64,000 nt of DNA from NCBI GenBank assembly GCA_027013145.1, contig JALUXX010000060.1, forward strand, positions 1 through 64,000, read 5' to 3'. Origin of the DNA: Gammaproteobacteria bacterium (GTDB lineage: Bacteria > Pseudomonadota > Gammaproteobacteria > 21-64-14). Positions within the stretch are counted from its first letter, which is position 1. Each line of letters begins with the position of its first letter. The notes under the pieces are model-generated. The model was not told the DNA's origin. It worked only from the letters and a program-made list of their open reading frames with translations, and searched no databases. Both the position numbers and the translations under genes were made by a program. This document shows positions 31,604-39,830 of the stretch, one piece after another.

Positions 31604-31911
31604 CGGCGGCACTGATCGCAGCACTCGTCACCGGGGCGGCCCTGTTCGGCGTTGGCCTCTACGGGGCGCTGTCGCAGACCAATCTGGTCATGATCATGAT
31701 GGGCGTGGAGCTGATCCTGGCGGGGGCACTCGTCAATCTGGCGGCGTTCTGGCGCTTCCTCCACCCGGGTGCGTACGCCGGACAGATGTTCGTGCTGATC
31801 GTGATGACGGTGATGGCGCTGGAGATGGCGGTGGGCTTCGGCGTGGCGACTGCGCGCTTTCGGGCGAAGGGCTCGGTGGAGATGGAAGAGGCCGGGGAGC
31901 TGAAGGGGTGA
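31600..31911 (+). CDS. nuoK: NADH dehydrogenase-like subunit K
   Basis: A 103-residue, three-helix NuoK homologue. Both intramembrane glutamates needed for proton transfer in E. coli NuoK (E36 and E72) have counterparts, one in LVMIMMGVELILAGALVNL and one in VMTVMALEMAVGFGVA. The start overlaps nuoJ (ATGA). Retention of these residues argues for a working ion path. Confidence 0.9.
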   Translation: MTAALIAALVTGAALFGVGLYGALSQTNLVMIMMGVELILAGALVNLAAFWRFLHPGAYAGQMFVLIVMTVMALEMAVGFGVATARFRAKGSVEMEEAGELKG

Positions 31912-33725
31912 ATCCGATCGTCCCCGCCGTCCTCGGCCCGCTCGCCGCGGCCGTCGCAATCCCGCTGCTGCGCCGGGCGCCCGCCGCACCGGCCCTGCTC
32001 GGGGCGATCGTCGCCCTCGCCGCGGGCGGCGCGCTGGCGGTCGGGATCGCGCACGGGACACGCGCCGAGCTGCTGCTGCCGGGTTTGCCGGGATTGCCGT
32101 TGCGCCTGATCGCCACGCCGCTGACCGCACTGCTCTCGCTGGTGGTCGCCGGCGTCGGCACCCTGGTGCTCATCTACGCCGTGGGTTACATGAAGGGGGA
32201 TCCCGAGCGGGTACGCTTTTTCGCCACGATGTCCTTTTTCATCGCGGCGATGCAGGCCTTGGTGCTGGCGGGCGACTGGATCTCGCTGCTCGCCGCCTGG
32301 GAACTCATCGGGCTGAGCAGCTATCTGCTCATCGGTTTCTGGCATGCGCGCCCCGGGGTCGGGGCCGCGGCGCTGCGCGCCTTCCTCTACACGCGCAGCG
32401 CCGACCTGGGCCTGTACACGGCGGCCTTTCTGTTCATCGCGCATACCGGCACCGGTGTCCTCCCCTCCGCGCCGCTGAGCGGGCCGGCGGCGACCTTGGC
32501 GGGGCTGCTCCTGCTGCTGGCGGCGATGGGCAAGTCGGCGCAGACGCCGCTGCAGGATTGGCTGCAGCGCGCGATGGCGGGGCCGACGCCGGTCTCGGCG
32601 CTCCTGCACTCGGCGACCCTGGTGGCCGCCGGGGCGATCCTGCTGATCCGGGCGGAGCCGCTCCTCACCCCGGGCGCGCGGCTCGCGGTCGGGGTGGTCG
32701 GCGGCGTCACCACGGTGGTCGCGGGACTCATCGCCCTGGGCGAGCGCGACCTCAAGCGGCTGCTCGCCGCCTCGACCTCCAGCCAGTACGGTCTGATGCT
32801 GGTGGCGGTCGGTGCGGGCGCCCCGCTGGCGGCGCTCCTGCATCTGATCGCGCACGCGGCGATCAAGAGTTCGCTCTTCCTCGGCGCCGGGGTGTTCCAG
32901 CACGCGCGCGGCGGGACCGGCTTCGCACGGCTGCGCGGTGCAGGGCGCGCACATCCGCGGGTGTTTCTCGGCTTCACGGTGGCGGGGCTCGCGCTCGCCG
33001 GGGTCCCGCCCTTGAGCGGGTTCTTCACCAAGGACGCGGTGATCGCCGCGGCCCTTGCCGGCCGGCACGCCCCGCTGCTCGCCCCGCTCGCGCTCGCGGG
33101 GACGCTGCTCACGGGCGCGTACGTCGCGCGCGCCCTCCGTCTGCTGTGGCGCGGCGCGGGCGAGGAGCACCGCGTCCCCGGGCTCGGCTGGATGGGGGCG
33201 GGCTTCGCCGGACTGGCGGTCGCGGCGGCGGGGCTGGGGGCGGCCGTCGGGCCGATCGCCGCGTGGGCGGGCGGGCCGTTGCCGGTTGCTTCCGGCGCGG
33301 GGGTGTTCGGCCTTGCCGCGGCATTCGCGGGACTCGCGCTGGGCTGGTTCGTCCCCGGGGCGCGCCTGCTCGGGCCGCTGCGCCGCGCCGCGGAGGGCGG
33401 GTTCGCGCTCGCCGGCGGGCTCGACTTCTGGGTCGCGCGCCCGGCGCTGGCGCTCGCCCGCGGCTGCGACCGGCTCGAACAGGCACTGTATGCGGGGGTC
33501 CTCGGGATCGGCCGTCTCGGTCTGACGCTGGCGCGCTCGGTGCGCCGCGGCGACGAGCGCGGCATCGACGGGTTGATCTTCGCCCTGGCGCGGGGGGCCC
33601 GCACGCTGGGCTCGCGCGCCCGCGCGCTGCAGACGGGATTGGTCCATCGCGAGCTGGCGCTCGCCGCGGCGGGGGCGGCCGTCCTCCTCGCGGCCCTGGC
33701 CGTTGGGCTGGCGGGCTTTCGATAG
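31908..33725 (+). CDS. nuoL: NADH dehydrogenase-like antiporter subunit L
   Basis: A 605-residue Mrp-antiporter-type subunit. LLAAWELIGLSSYLLIGFWH holds the key TM5 glutamate. GKSAQTPLQDWLQRAMAGPT, continuing PVSALLHSAT, holds the TM7 lysine, and HAAIKSSLFLGAG and SGFFTKDAVI hold later ones. The C-terminal part includes a long amphipathic stretch and a final TM helix, matching the NuoL lateral helix arrangement. GTG 31908 overlaps the nuoK stop. It is not the two-component DabB type, because all the other membrane-arm subunits are adjacent. Confidence 0.9.
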   Translation: MNPIVPAVLGPLAAAVAIPLLRRAPAAPALLGAIVALAAGGALAVGIAHGTRAELLLPGLPGLPLRLIATPLTALLSLVVAGVGTLVLIYAVGYMKGDPERVRFFATMSFFIAAMQALVLAGDWISLLAAWELIGLSSYLLIGFWHARPGVGAAALRAFLYTRSADLGLYTAAFLFIAHTGTGVLPSAPLSGPAATLAGLLLLLAAMGKSAQTPLQDWLQRAMAGPTPVSALLHSATLVAAGAILLIRAEPLLTPGARLAVGVVGGVTTVVAGLIALGERDLKRLLAASTSSQYGLMLVAVGAGAPLAALLHLIAHAAIKSSLFLGAGVFQHARGGTGFARLRGAGRAHPRVFLGFTVAGLALAGVPPLSGFFTKDAVIAAALAGRHAPLLAPLALAGTLLTGAYVARALRLLWRGAGEEHRVPGLGWMGAGFAGLAVAAAGLGAAVGPIAAWAGGPLPVASGAGVFGLAAAFAGLALGWFVPGARLLGPLRRAAEGGFALAGGLDFWVARPALALARGCDRLEQALYAGVLGIGRLGLTLARSVRRGDERGIDGLIFALARGARTLGSRARALQTGLVHRELALAAAGAAVLLAALAVGLAGFR

Positions 33726-33734
33726 GAGGGAAGG

Positions 33735-35201
33735 GTGCCGATCGTCACCGTTACGCTGTTCACTCCGCTCCTCGGCGCCCTCCTGGTGCTGTCCGGGGGA
33801 CTGCATTCCGCACGCCGTGCGCACGGGATCGGTATCGCGACCACGGCGGTCACGTTGCTGGGCGCCTTGGCGATGTGGGCGCGGGGTGTGGGTCCGTCGG
33901 GGTTCTCGCAGGTCGAGCAATTCGCCTGGATCCCGTCGATCGGTGCCGCCTACCGCGTCGGGGTGGACGGGATCAGTCTGCCGCTGGTGCTGCTCACCGC
34001 ACTGCTGTTTCTGCTCGCCGCGGTCTACTCGGCGCGAATCCGCGAGCGCGCGCCCGCCTACGTGATCCTGATGCTGCTCCTGGAGACCGCCTCCATCGGG
34101 ACCTTCACGGCCCTCGACGGCCTGCTGTTCTACGTATTCTTCGAGGTGTCGCTCGTCTCGATGTATTTCATGATCGCCGGCTGGGGTCACGAGGACCGGC
34201 AGCGGGCGGCGCTGATGTTCTTCCTCTACACCTTGCTGGGGAGTCTTCCGCTGCTGCTGGCGATCCTGGGGCTGTATCTGGGGAGCAGCCCGCATACCTT
34301 CGATATGCGGGTCTGGATTGCCCACCCGCCGCTCTCGGGGACCGCTGCCACCCTTGCCTTGATCGCGATGCTGGTGACGTTCGCTGTGAAGATCCCGATC
34401 TTCCCGGTGCATACCTGGTTGCCGGCGGCGCACGTGGAGGCGCCGACCGCCGGGAGCGTGATTCTGGCCGGGGTGATGCTGAAGTTCGGCACCTACGGGC
34501 TCGTGCGGTTCGCGCTGCAGATGACTCCCGAGGCGTTCCGTGCGGCGGGGGTCGTGATCCTGATCCTCGGTGTGGTGAGCGCCCTGTACGGGGCCTTCGC
34601 GGCCCTCGCGCAGACCGACCTGAAGCGGCTCGTCGCCTACACATCGGTCAATCACATGGGCTACGTCGTCGTCGCAGTGGCCGTGGCCGCGCTCGCGAGC
34701 GGTCCGGCGGTCCGTGCCCTGGCGCTCGACGGGGCGGTGTTGCAGATGGTCAGCCACGGGCTTGTGACGGGCGCGCTGTTCCTGCTCGTCGGGATGATCC
34801 AGGATCGGGCGCACACGCGCGAGACGGCGGCCTTCGGGGGGCTGCTGCAGGTGGTTCCGGGGCTAGGCTGGGCCTTCGTGCTCGCCGCCTTCGCCTCCCT
34901 GGGCCTGCCGGGGTTGGCGCATTTCCCGGCCGAGTTCCAGATCTTTCTCGCGACCCTGCGGGTCTCGCCGCCGGCGGTCGTGGTCGTGATCGGCATCGTC
35001 GTCACCGCCGCGCTGTACCTGCGGGCGATCGGGCGTACCTTCTTCGGTGAACTGCCGGCGCGCTGGGCGGCGATGGCCGACCTGAACCTGCGCGAGTGGC
35101 TGGCGGTCGCGCCGCTGCTGGTGCTCACGGTCGTCGTCGGGGTCGCCCCGTTCTGGGTCCTGGACGTGATTCACACGACCACCGCCTGGTTGCACCTGTA
35201 G
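33735..35201 (+). CDS. nuoM: NADH dehydrogenase-like antiporter subunit M
   Basis: A 488-residue antiporter-like subunit. FFEVSLVSMYFMIAGWGHED contains the conserved TM5 Glu. VKIPIFPVHTWLPAAHVEAP holds the TM7 Lys and the discontinuous helix, followed by LAGVMLKFGTYGLVRF. KRLVAYTSVNHMGYVV is the usual TM11-12 region. GTG 33735 is preceded by AGGAGG. Length and motif order match NuoM rather than L or N. Confidence 0.92.
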   Translation: MPIVTVTLFTPLLGALLVLSGGLHSARRAHGIGIATTAVTLLGALAMWARGVGPSGFSQVEQFAWIPSIGAAYRVGVDGISLPLVLLTALLFLLAAVYSARIRERAPAYVILMLLLETASIGTFTALDGLLFYVFFEVSLVSMYFMIAGWGHEDRQRAALMFFLYTLLGSLPLLLAILGLYLGSSPHTFDMRVWIAHPPLSGTAATLALIAMLVTFAVKIPIFPVHTWLPAAHVEAPTAGSVILAGVMLKFGTYGLVRFALQMTPEAFRAAGVVILILGVVSALYGAFAALAQTDLKRLVAYTSVNHMGYVVVAVAVAALASGPAVRALALDGAVLQMVSHGLVTGALFLLVGMIQDRAHTRETAAFGGLLQVVPGLGWAFVLAAFASLGLPGLAHFPAEFQIFLATLRVSPPAVVVVIGIVVTAALYLRAIGRTFFGELPARWAAMADLNLREWLAVAPLLVLTVVVGVAPFWVLDVIHTTTAWLHL

Positions 35202-35215
35202 GGGCGCGCGACGGG

Positions 35216-36592
35216 ATGGTATCGATGGCGCACGACCTGCTGTTGCTGGTCCCGGAGATTGCGGTCCTGCTGACGGCGGTCGTCGTCCTGGTGTGCGAGA
35301 TGCTGCGACGGCCGCGCGCCGCGCTGTCGGTGACGGTGGCGGGTCTGGCGCTGGCGGCACTCTCCGCAATCCCGCTTCTCGGCGTCGAGTCGACGGCGTT
35401 CTCTGGGACCTTCCGCGTCGATGCCCTGAGCACCTGGGCCTGCCTGATCCTCCTCCCGGCGACGGCCCTGTCGGCCCTGCTCGCGCGCGCCGAACTCGCC
35501 GGGGAGGAGGGCGAAGGGACCGTCTACAGCCTGCTGTGCTTCACCGCCCTCGGGGCGCTGATCCTGGCAGGGTCCGGCGATCTGATGCTGCTGGTGCTGG
35601 GCGTACTGCTCTCCAGCCTCGGTTCCTTCGCGCTCGTCGCCCACCGCGACGACGATCGCGCCACCGAGGCGGCCATGAAGTATTTCGTATTCGGCTCGGT
35701 CAGCGGCGGGGTCATGATTTTCGGGGTCAGCTACTGGGTCGGGGCGACGGGTTCGACGCTGCTCGCCGCGCTCGGGGGCGTGACCGGGGCGCCGCCCGCC
35801 GCGGCCCTCGGGTTGGTTGCGGTAGTCGTCGGTCTCGGCTACAAGGCCGCCGTGGTGCCGTTTCATTTCTGGGCGCCGGACGCCTACGATGGCGCGCCGG
35901 TCTCAGTGGCCGGATTCCTGTCGGTGGTCCCGAAGATCGGCGCCATCCTCGCGCTGGCGCAGGTGGTGCGCGATCTCCCGGTGGGACTCGGGTGGCCGCT
36001 CGTGATCGCCGCGATCTCGGTCCTGACCATGACCTACGGGAATCTCGCGGCACTCGTGCAGCGCAACGTCGTGCGCCTCCTCGCATACTCCTCGGTGGCG
36101 CAATCGGGATACTTTCTCCTGGGTGTGGCGGCGACCGGCGGGCCGCTCGCGCGGCCTTCGCTGGTGGTGTTCGCGACCGCCTACGCGGCAATGAATCTCG
36201 GTGCGTTCGCGGTCGTGCTGCGTACCGGGCGGGATCTCGACGCATTCACCGGCCTGGGCCGAAGCCGTCCTGCAACGGGCGCGGCGATGGTGATCTTCCT
36301 GCTCTCGCTGGTGGGGATCCCCCCACTGGCGGGGTTTGCGGGGAAGTTCCTGCTCTTCGGGGCGGCGCTCGCGTCCCACCTCCTGTGGCTCGCGATCGCG
36401 GCCATCCTCAACAGCGTACTCTCCCTCGCCGTGTATCTGCGCATCGTCGTGCCGATGTACCGGACGCCGGACTCGGCGCCCACCGGGCGCGCGCCGAATC
36501 CGCTCGCGTCGGGGGTCTGGGGGATCGCCCTCGCCGTCACGGTCGGGCTCGGCGCCGCGGTGCAACTGATCCTCGGCCGGGTGGGGCCGTAG
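35216..36592 (+). CDS. nuoN: NADH dehydrogenase-like antiporter subunit N
   Basis: A 458-residue NuoN homologue. GLGYKAAVVPFHFWAPDAYD holds the conserved Lys, followed by GAPVSVAGFLSVVPKIGA. FALVAHRDDDRATEAAMKYF corresponds to the region after the TM5 acid, and RLLAYSSVAQSGYFLLG is also typical. ATG 35216 is used, with a second ATG at 35225 also possible. It ends the operon; a gene on the other strand ends 47 bases beyond. No NuoE, F, G or I gene is found anywhere in the window. Confidence 0.92.
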   Translation: MVSMAHDLLLLVPEIAVLLTAVVVLVCEMLRRPRAALSVTVAGLALAALSAIPLLGVESTAFSGTFRVDALSTWACLILLPATALSALLARAELAGEEGEGTVYSLLCFTALGALILAGSGDLMLLVLGVLLSSLGSFALVAHRDDDRATEAAMKYFVFGSVSGGVMIFGVSYWVGATGSTLLAALGGVTGAPPAAALGLVAVVVGLGYKAAVVPFHFWAPDAYDGAPVSVAGFLSVVPKIGAILALAQVVRDLPVGLGWPLVIAAISVLTMTYGNLAALVQRNVVRLLAYSSVAQSGYFLLGVAATGGPLARPSLVVFATAYAAMNLGAFAVVLRTGRDLDAFTGLGRSRPATGAAMVIFLLSLVGIPPLAGFAGKFLLFGAALASHLLWLAIAAILNSVLSLAVYLRIVVPMYRTPDSAPTGRAPNPLASGVWGIALAVTVGLGAAVQLILGRVGP

Positions 36593-36639
36593 CCGACGCC
36601 CGCAGCTTGGCCGGGCGTGCGGGGAGCCGGCCCGGGCGA

Positions 36640-37587
36640 TCATGACGTCGGGGCGGCGAAGCGCCGCTTGGCGAATTCGATGCGGGCGTCGAGGTCGGCG
36701 AGGTGCGCGCGGTGTTCCTCGACCGCGCGCAGCCGCGGGAGCAGGCCGGCCCGGTTGGCGATCTGGATGTTGAGTCCGGGGCGGGCGTTGAGCTCCAGGA
36801 TCATCGGCCCGTGTTCGCGATCGAGGACGAAGTCCACGCCGACGTAGCCCAGCCCCGTGAGGTCGCAGGCGCGCGCGGCGAGGTGCAGCAGCCGGTCCCA
36901 CTGCGGAATCCGCACCCCGGTCACCGCGTTGCCGGTGTCGGGGTGTTCGTCGAGCACGGTGTTGCGCCACACGGCCGACAGGGTGCGCCCGGTGGCCATG
37001 TCGACGCCGGTGCCGATGGCGCCCTGGTGCAGGTTCGCCTTGCCGTCGGAGGCGCGGGTGGGCAGTCGCACCATCGCCATGACGGGGACGCCGAGCAGGA
37101 CCACGATGCGGATGTCGGGGACGCCCTGGAAGCTGATCTCGCCGAACACCGGGTCCGACTTCACCCGGTACTCGATCAGGGCGTGATCCCGGTACCCGCC
37201 GAGGCTGAACATACCGTTCAAGATGTTGAGCAGGTGGTAGTCCAGTTCCTCGCGGGTGAGGATGGCGCCGCTCGCCTTGCGGTAGTGGTCCTTCATTCGC
37301 CCGGTGATCACCACGATGCCGTCACCGCCGCTGCCGCCCGCCGGTTTGACCACGAAATCCGGGTAGCGCGCGAGCCGCTCGTGGATCCCCTTGATCTGAT
37401 GCTCGATCTCGACCACTTCGTAGAGTTCGGGAACGCAGAGCCCCGCCTGCTCGGCGAGCCGCTTGGTCTTCAGCTTGTCGTCGACGAGGGGGTAGCGGTC
37501 GCGCCGGTTGTAGCGCAGCGTGAATTCGGCGTTGCGGCGGTTGATCCCCATGACCCCCGCCCGCGCCAGGCGCGCCGCGATGTGCAC
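36640..37587 (-). CDS. Alpha-L-glutamate ligase-like ATP-grasp protein (RimK-related)
   Basis: A 315-residue member of the RimK-related glutamate-ligase-like family. VMGINRRNAEFTLRYN and YPLVDDKLKTKRLAEQAGL open the protein. FVVKPAGGSGGDGIVVI is the ATP-binding strand-loop, and VDFVLDREHGPMILELNARP ends in the ExNxRP metal-binding motif. GTG 37587, two bases after the upstream stop, keeps the family-typical N-terminus; ATG 37551 would truncate it. It forms an operon with the two following leftward-transcribed genes, a set described in comparative genomics as a probable peptide-modification system. Confidence 0.88.
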   Translation of the reverse strand: MHIAARLARAGVMGINRRNAEFTLRYNRRDRYPLVDDKLKTKRLAEQAGLCVPELYEVVEIEHQIKGIHERLARYPDFVVKPAGGSGGDGIVVITGRMKDHYRKASGAILTREELDYHLLNILNGMFSLGGYRDHALIEYRVKSDPVFGEISFQGVPDIRIVVLLGVPVMAMVRLPTRASDGKANLHQGAIGTGVDMATGRTLSAVWRNTVLDEHPDTGNAVTGVRIPQWDRLLHLAARACDLTGLGYVGVDFVLDREHGPMILELNARPGLNIQIANRAGLLPRLRAVEEHRAHLADLDARIEFAKRRFAAPTS

Positions 37588-37589
37588 GC

Positions 37590-39125
37590 TCAGGGCCCTT
37601 CCTTGGCGAGGGCGCGGAAACGGCGCAGCTCCGTGAGGCGGTAGCCGGAATAGCGCCCGAAGAGCAGGGTCGCGGCGAGGACGAGCAGCAGCAGCTCCGG
37701 AAAGACGAAGGCGAGGTGCTCCAGCTCGGGCCTGAACATCACCAGATAGGCGATCGCCGCGGCCAGGAAACTCCCGGCGCTCTGCATCAGGGCATCCTTG
37801 GGGCCGCGTTCGTCCCAGACGATCGACATGCGCTCGATCGTCATCGTCATGATGACCATCGGGAACAGGGCGACGGACAGCCCGCGTTCGATACCGAGCT
37901 TGTGGCTGACGACGCTGATGACGGCCATGAGCAGGACGACGACGATCAGGACCGAGGCCAGGCGCGGGACCAGCAGCAGATGGAGGCGTTCGAGGTAGAA
38001 GCGCACCGACAGGCCCAGGGCGACGACGATGGCGAACAGCAGCAGGCCCCACAGGAGCTGCGTCTCGCGGAAGGCGAGCGCGATGAGCACCGGCATGAAG
38101 GTGCCGAAGGTCCTGATCCCCACGAGGTTGCGCAGGACCACCAGGACGAAGGCCCCCAACGGGATCATCAGCGCGACGCGGTACACCGTCTGGGTCTCGA
38201 TGGGGAGGCTGAACAGGGAAAAGTCGAGGAGGCGGGAATACGACGCGGCGCCGGGTGTGGTGGCGACGCGGATGCCGGCCTCGACGTCACGGGCGACCGA
38301 GAGCGTCACGCGCAGGCGGGCGGCGCCGGTGAGCTGCGCGAGCGGTGCGGAACCGTATGCCCAGGGGAAATAGGCGGCGGGGATGACCGGCCGCCCGGAC
38401 CCGGGATCGAAGGAGCGCCAGCGTTTGCCGTCGTAGGCGCTCAACCAGTGGATCAATCCGGTGTCGCGGCGTTGGCCTTCGAGGCGGATTCCCTGAACGA
38501 TGCGTGCCGGCACCCCCGCCAACGCGAGTACGTCGACCGCCCGCTCCCACTTGGCGAGCGCCGACGGGTGCGGTCCGAGCAGCAGGGCGGTGTTGTGGTC
38601 CGGCCGCGTCTGGTTGAGGCGCACGATCAGCGCGCTGACCAGGGTATCGACGTCGGCGCTGTGGGCGCGGGCGGCCGCGACCAGAGCGCGGGCGGCCTCG
38701 AGCTCCGGCCCGTGCAGCCGGACCTCGGCGGGCGCCGGCGGCGGCGTGGTGCGTGCCGCCCGTTGTGCGGCGGGCCGGCGCGCGATCAGGGCGCGATAAT
38801 AGAGGACCTGTCGGCCCTTGGCGGAGCGGATCGACCACGTGGCCTCGCGGTTTCCGTCCTCGCGCGGACCGGTGGTCAGGCCGTATCCGCGGGTGAGGAA
38901 GTTCTCGTCGAGGATACGGAAGCGGTCCGAGGACTGCGGGAGCAGGAGGTTGAGCTTGACCGGGCTGCCGGTTCCGTCGAAGACGAGGCGCGCCTCGATG
39001 TTCCAGACCTCGGAGCGAGTGGTTGGCGTGAGGGGGAACCCGAGGACCAGATATTTGTACAGGAACAGGCCGAGTCCGATCGCCGCGAGCAGGCCCGCGA
39101 CGAGATACACCTGGCGCGGGTTCAT
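37590..39125 (-). CDS. Inactive transglutaminase-like protein with C-terminal 7TM domain
   Basis: A 511-residue membrane protein. One N-terminal TM helix is followed by an extracytoplasmic transglutaminase-like fold (residues about 40-300). WERAVDVLALAGVPARIVQG occupies the place where active enzymes carry a catalytic Cys, here without one. GLIHWLSAYDGKRWRSFDP holds the His/Asp-like region, and then seven TM helices follow (LMIPLGAFVLVVLRNLVGIR onward). The start ATG 39125 overlaps the upstream protease stop (ATGA). The family is known as inactive transglutaminase fused to 7 TM helices and is consistently linked to the two flanking genes; its role is unestablished. Confidence 0.88.
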   Translation of the reverse strand: MNPRQVYLVAGLLAAIGLGLFLYKYLVLGFPLTPTTRSEVWNIEARLVFDGTGSPVKLNLLLPQSSDRFRILDENFLTRGYGLTTGPREDGNREATWSIRSAKGRQVLYYRALIARRPAAQRAARTTPPPAPAEVRLHGPELEAARALVAAARAHSADVDTLVSALIVRLNQTRPDHNTALLLGPHPSALAKWERAVDVLALAGVPARIVQGIRLEGQRRDTGLIHWLSAYDGKRWRSFDPGSGRPVIPAAYFPWAYGSAPLAQLTGAARLRVTLSVARDVEAGIRVATTPGAASYSRLLDFSLFSLPIETQTVYRVALMIPLGAFVLVVLRNLVGIRTFGTFMPVLIALAFRETQLLWGLLLFAIVVALGLSVRFYLERLHLLLVPRLASVLIVVVLLMAVISVVSHKLGIERGLSVALFPMVIMTMTIERMSIVWDERGPKDALMQSAGSFLAAAIAYLVMFRPELEHLAFVFPELLLLVLAATLLFGRYSGYRLTELRRFRALAKEGP

Positions 39126-39661
39126 CGCGGTCCGATTCCCTTGCATTCCGGGGGATGCAGGAATTTCCGCGCCGGATCGACGATGACGCGGTGCTCCATG
39201 AATCGGCGGCCGATCAGGAGTCGGTAGCGGAAGCGGGCGCGGTCCACGAGATTGACTTCGGTCTCGCGGTAGACGTCGCCGATGCAGATTCCGAGCCGGA
39301 CGACGGGTCGCCGCTGCGAGGCATGCGAGTGGCGCTTGATCCGGGCCATGCGCACGACCGGGCGCTCGAGGGTCACGGTGCGCCCCCGATTGCTGGTGAC
39401 CGTGAAGCGAATCCAGCGTTCGCCGTCGCGGCGGAAAAATACCGCATCGCGCGCATCAAGGGAGGAGACGTCGGCGCCGGTGTCGAGCTTGGCCTCGAGG
39501 AGGAAGGCGCCCGGGTAGATCCGGGCCTCCTCGATCCAACCGGCCTCGAGCCTCGCGTCCCCGGTGTCCGCCGCCGGAGTCGCCCGGGCTGCGGGCGACG
39601 CGAATGCGATGAGCAGACCGGCGATCGCCGCCGCCGGAACGCCCGTCCTTTGTCTGTGCAT
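39122..39661 (-). CDS. Retropepsin-like aspartic protease (RimB/zinc-protease-annotated family)
   Basis: A 179-residue exported protein: signal peptide (AAAIAGLLIAFASPAARA), then LLEAKLDTGADVSSLDARDA with the retropepsin-type catalytic DTGA, and RYRLLIGRRFM near the C-terminus. Databases often call it ATP-dependent zinc protease, but no zinc motif is present. ATG 39661 follows GGGAGGGG. As first gene of the trio with the 7TM transglutaminase and the glutamate-ligase-like protein, it probably trims a peptide in the periplasm. Confidence 0.85.
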   Translation of the reverse strand: MHRQRTGVPAAAIAGLLIAFASPAARATPAADTGDARLEAGWIEEARIYPGAFLLEAKLDTGADVSSLDARDAVFFRRDGERWIRFTVTSNRGRTVTLERPVVRMARIKRHSHASQRRPVVRLGICIGDVYRETEVNLVDRARFRYRLLIGRRFMEHRVIVDPARKFLHPPECKGIGPR

Positions 39662-39830
39662 ATGGCCCCTCCCGCCCCCCCTGGCCGGCGTGGCAAGTAT
39701 ACTTTCGGTATCGGTCGCCGACCACACGGCGCGGATCCGGGCGGGCCGCGGCTAAGGATTACGGCGCGGCGGCCGCTCAGGGAGGGAGGTGGCGGGGTGT
39801 CCCGCCGCAGGGAGCGACCGGAAGGTGGGA

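Noticed and set aside
31908-33725. NuoL-like gene as DabB of a DAB inorganic-carbon transporter
   Set aside because: No DabA neighbour, and six other complex-I membrane subunits are contiguous in standard order.
31659-34814. A 1051-codon open frame antisense to nuoK-nuoL-nuoM
   Set aside because: It mirrors real genes in a GC-saturated region. Its translation is low-complexity Arg/Gln/Glu and has no family features, while the other strand has clear NuoK/L/M motifs.
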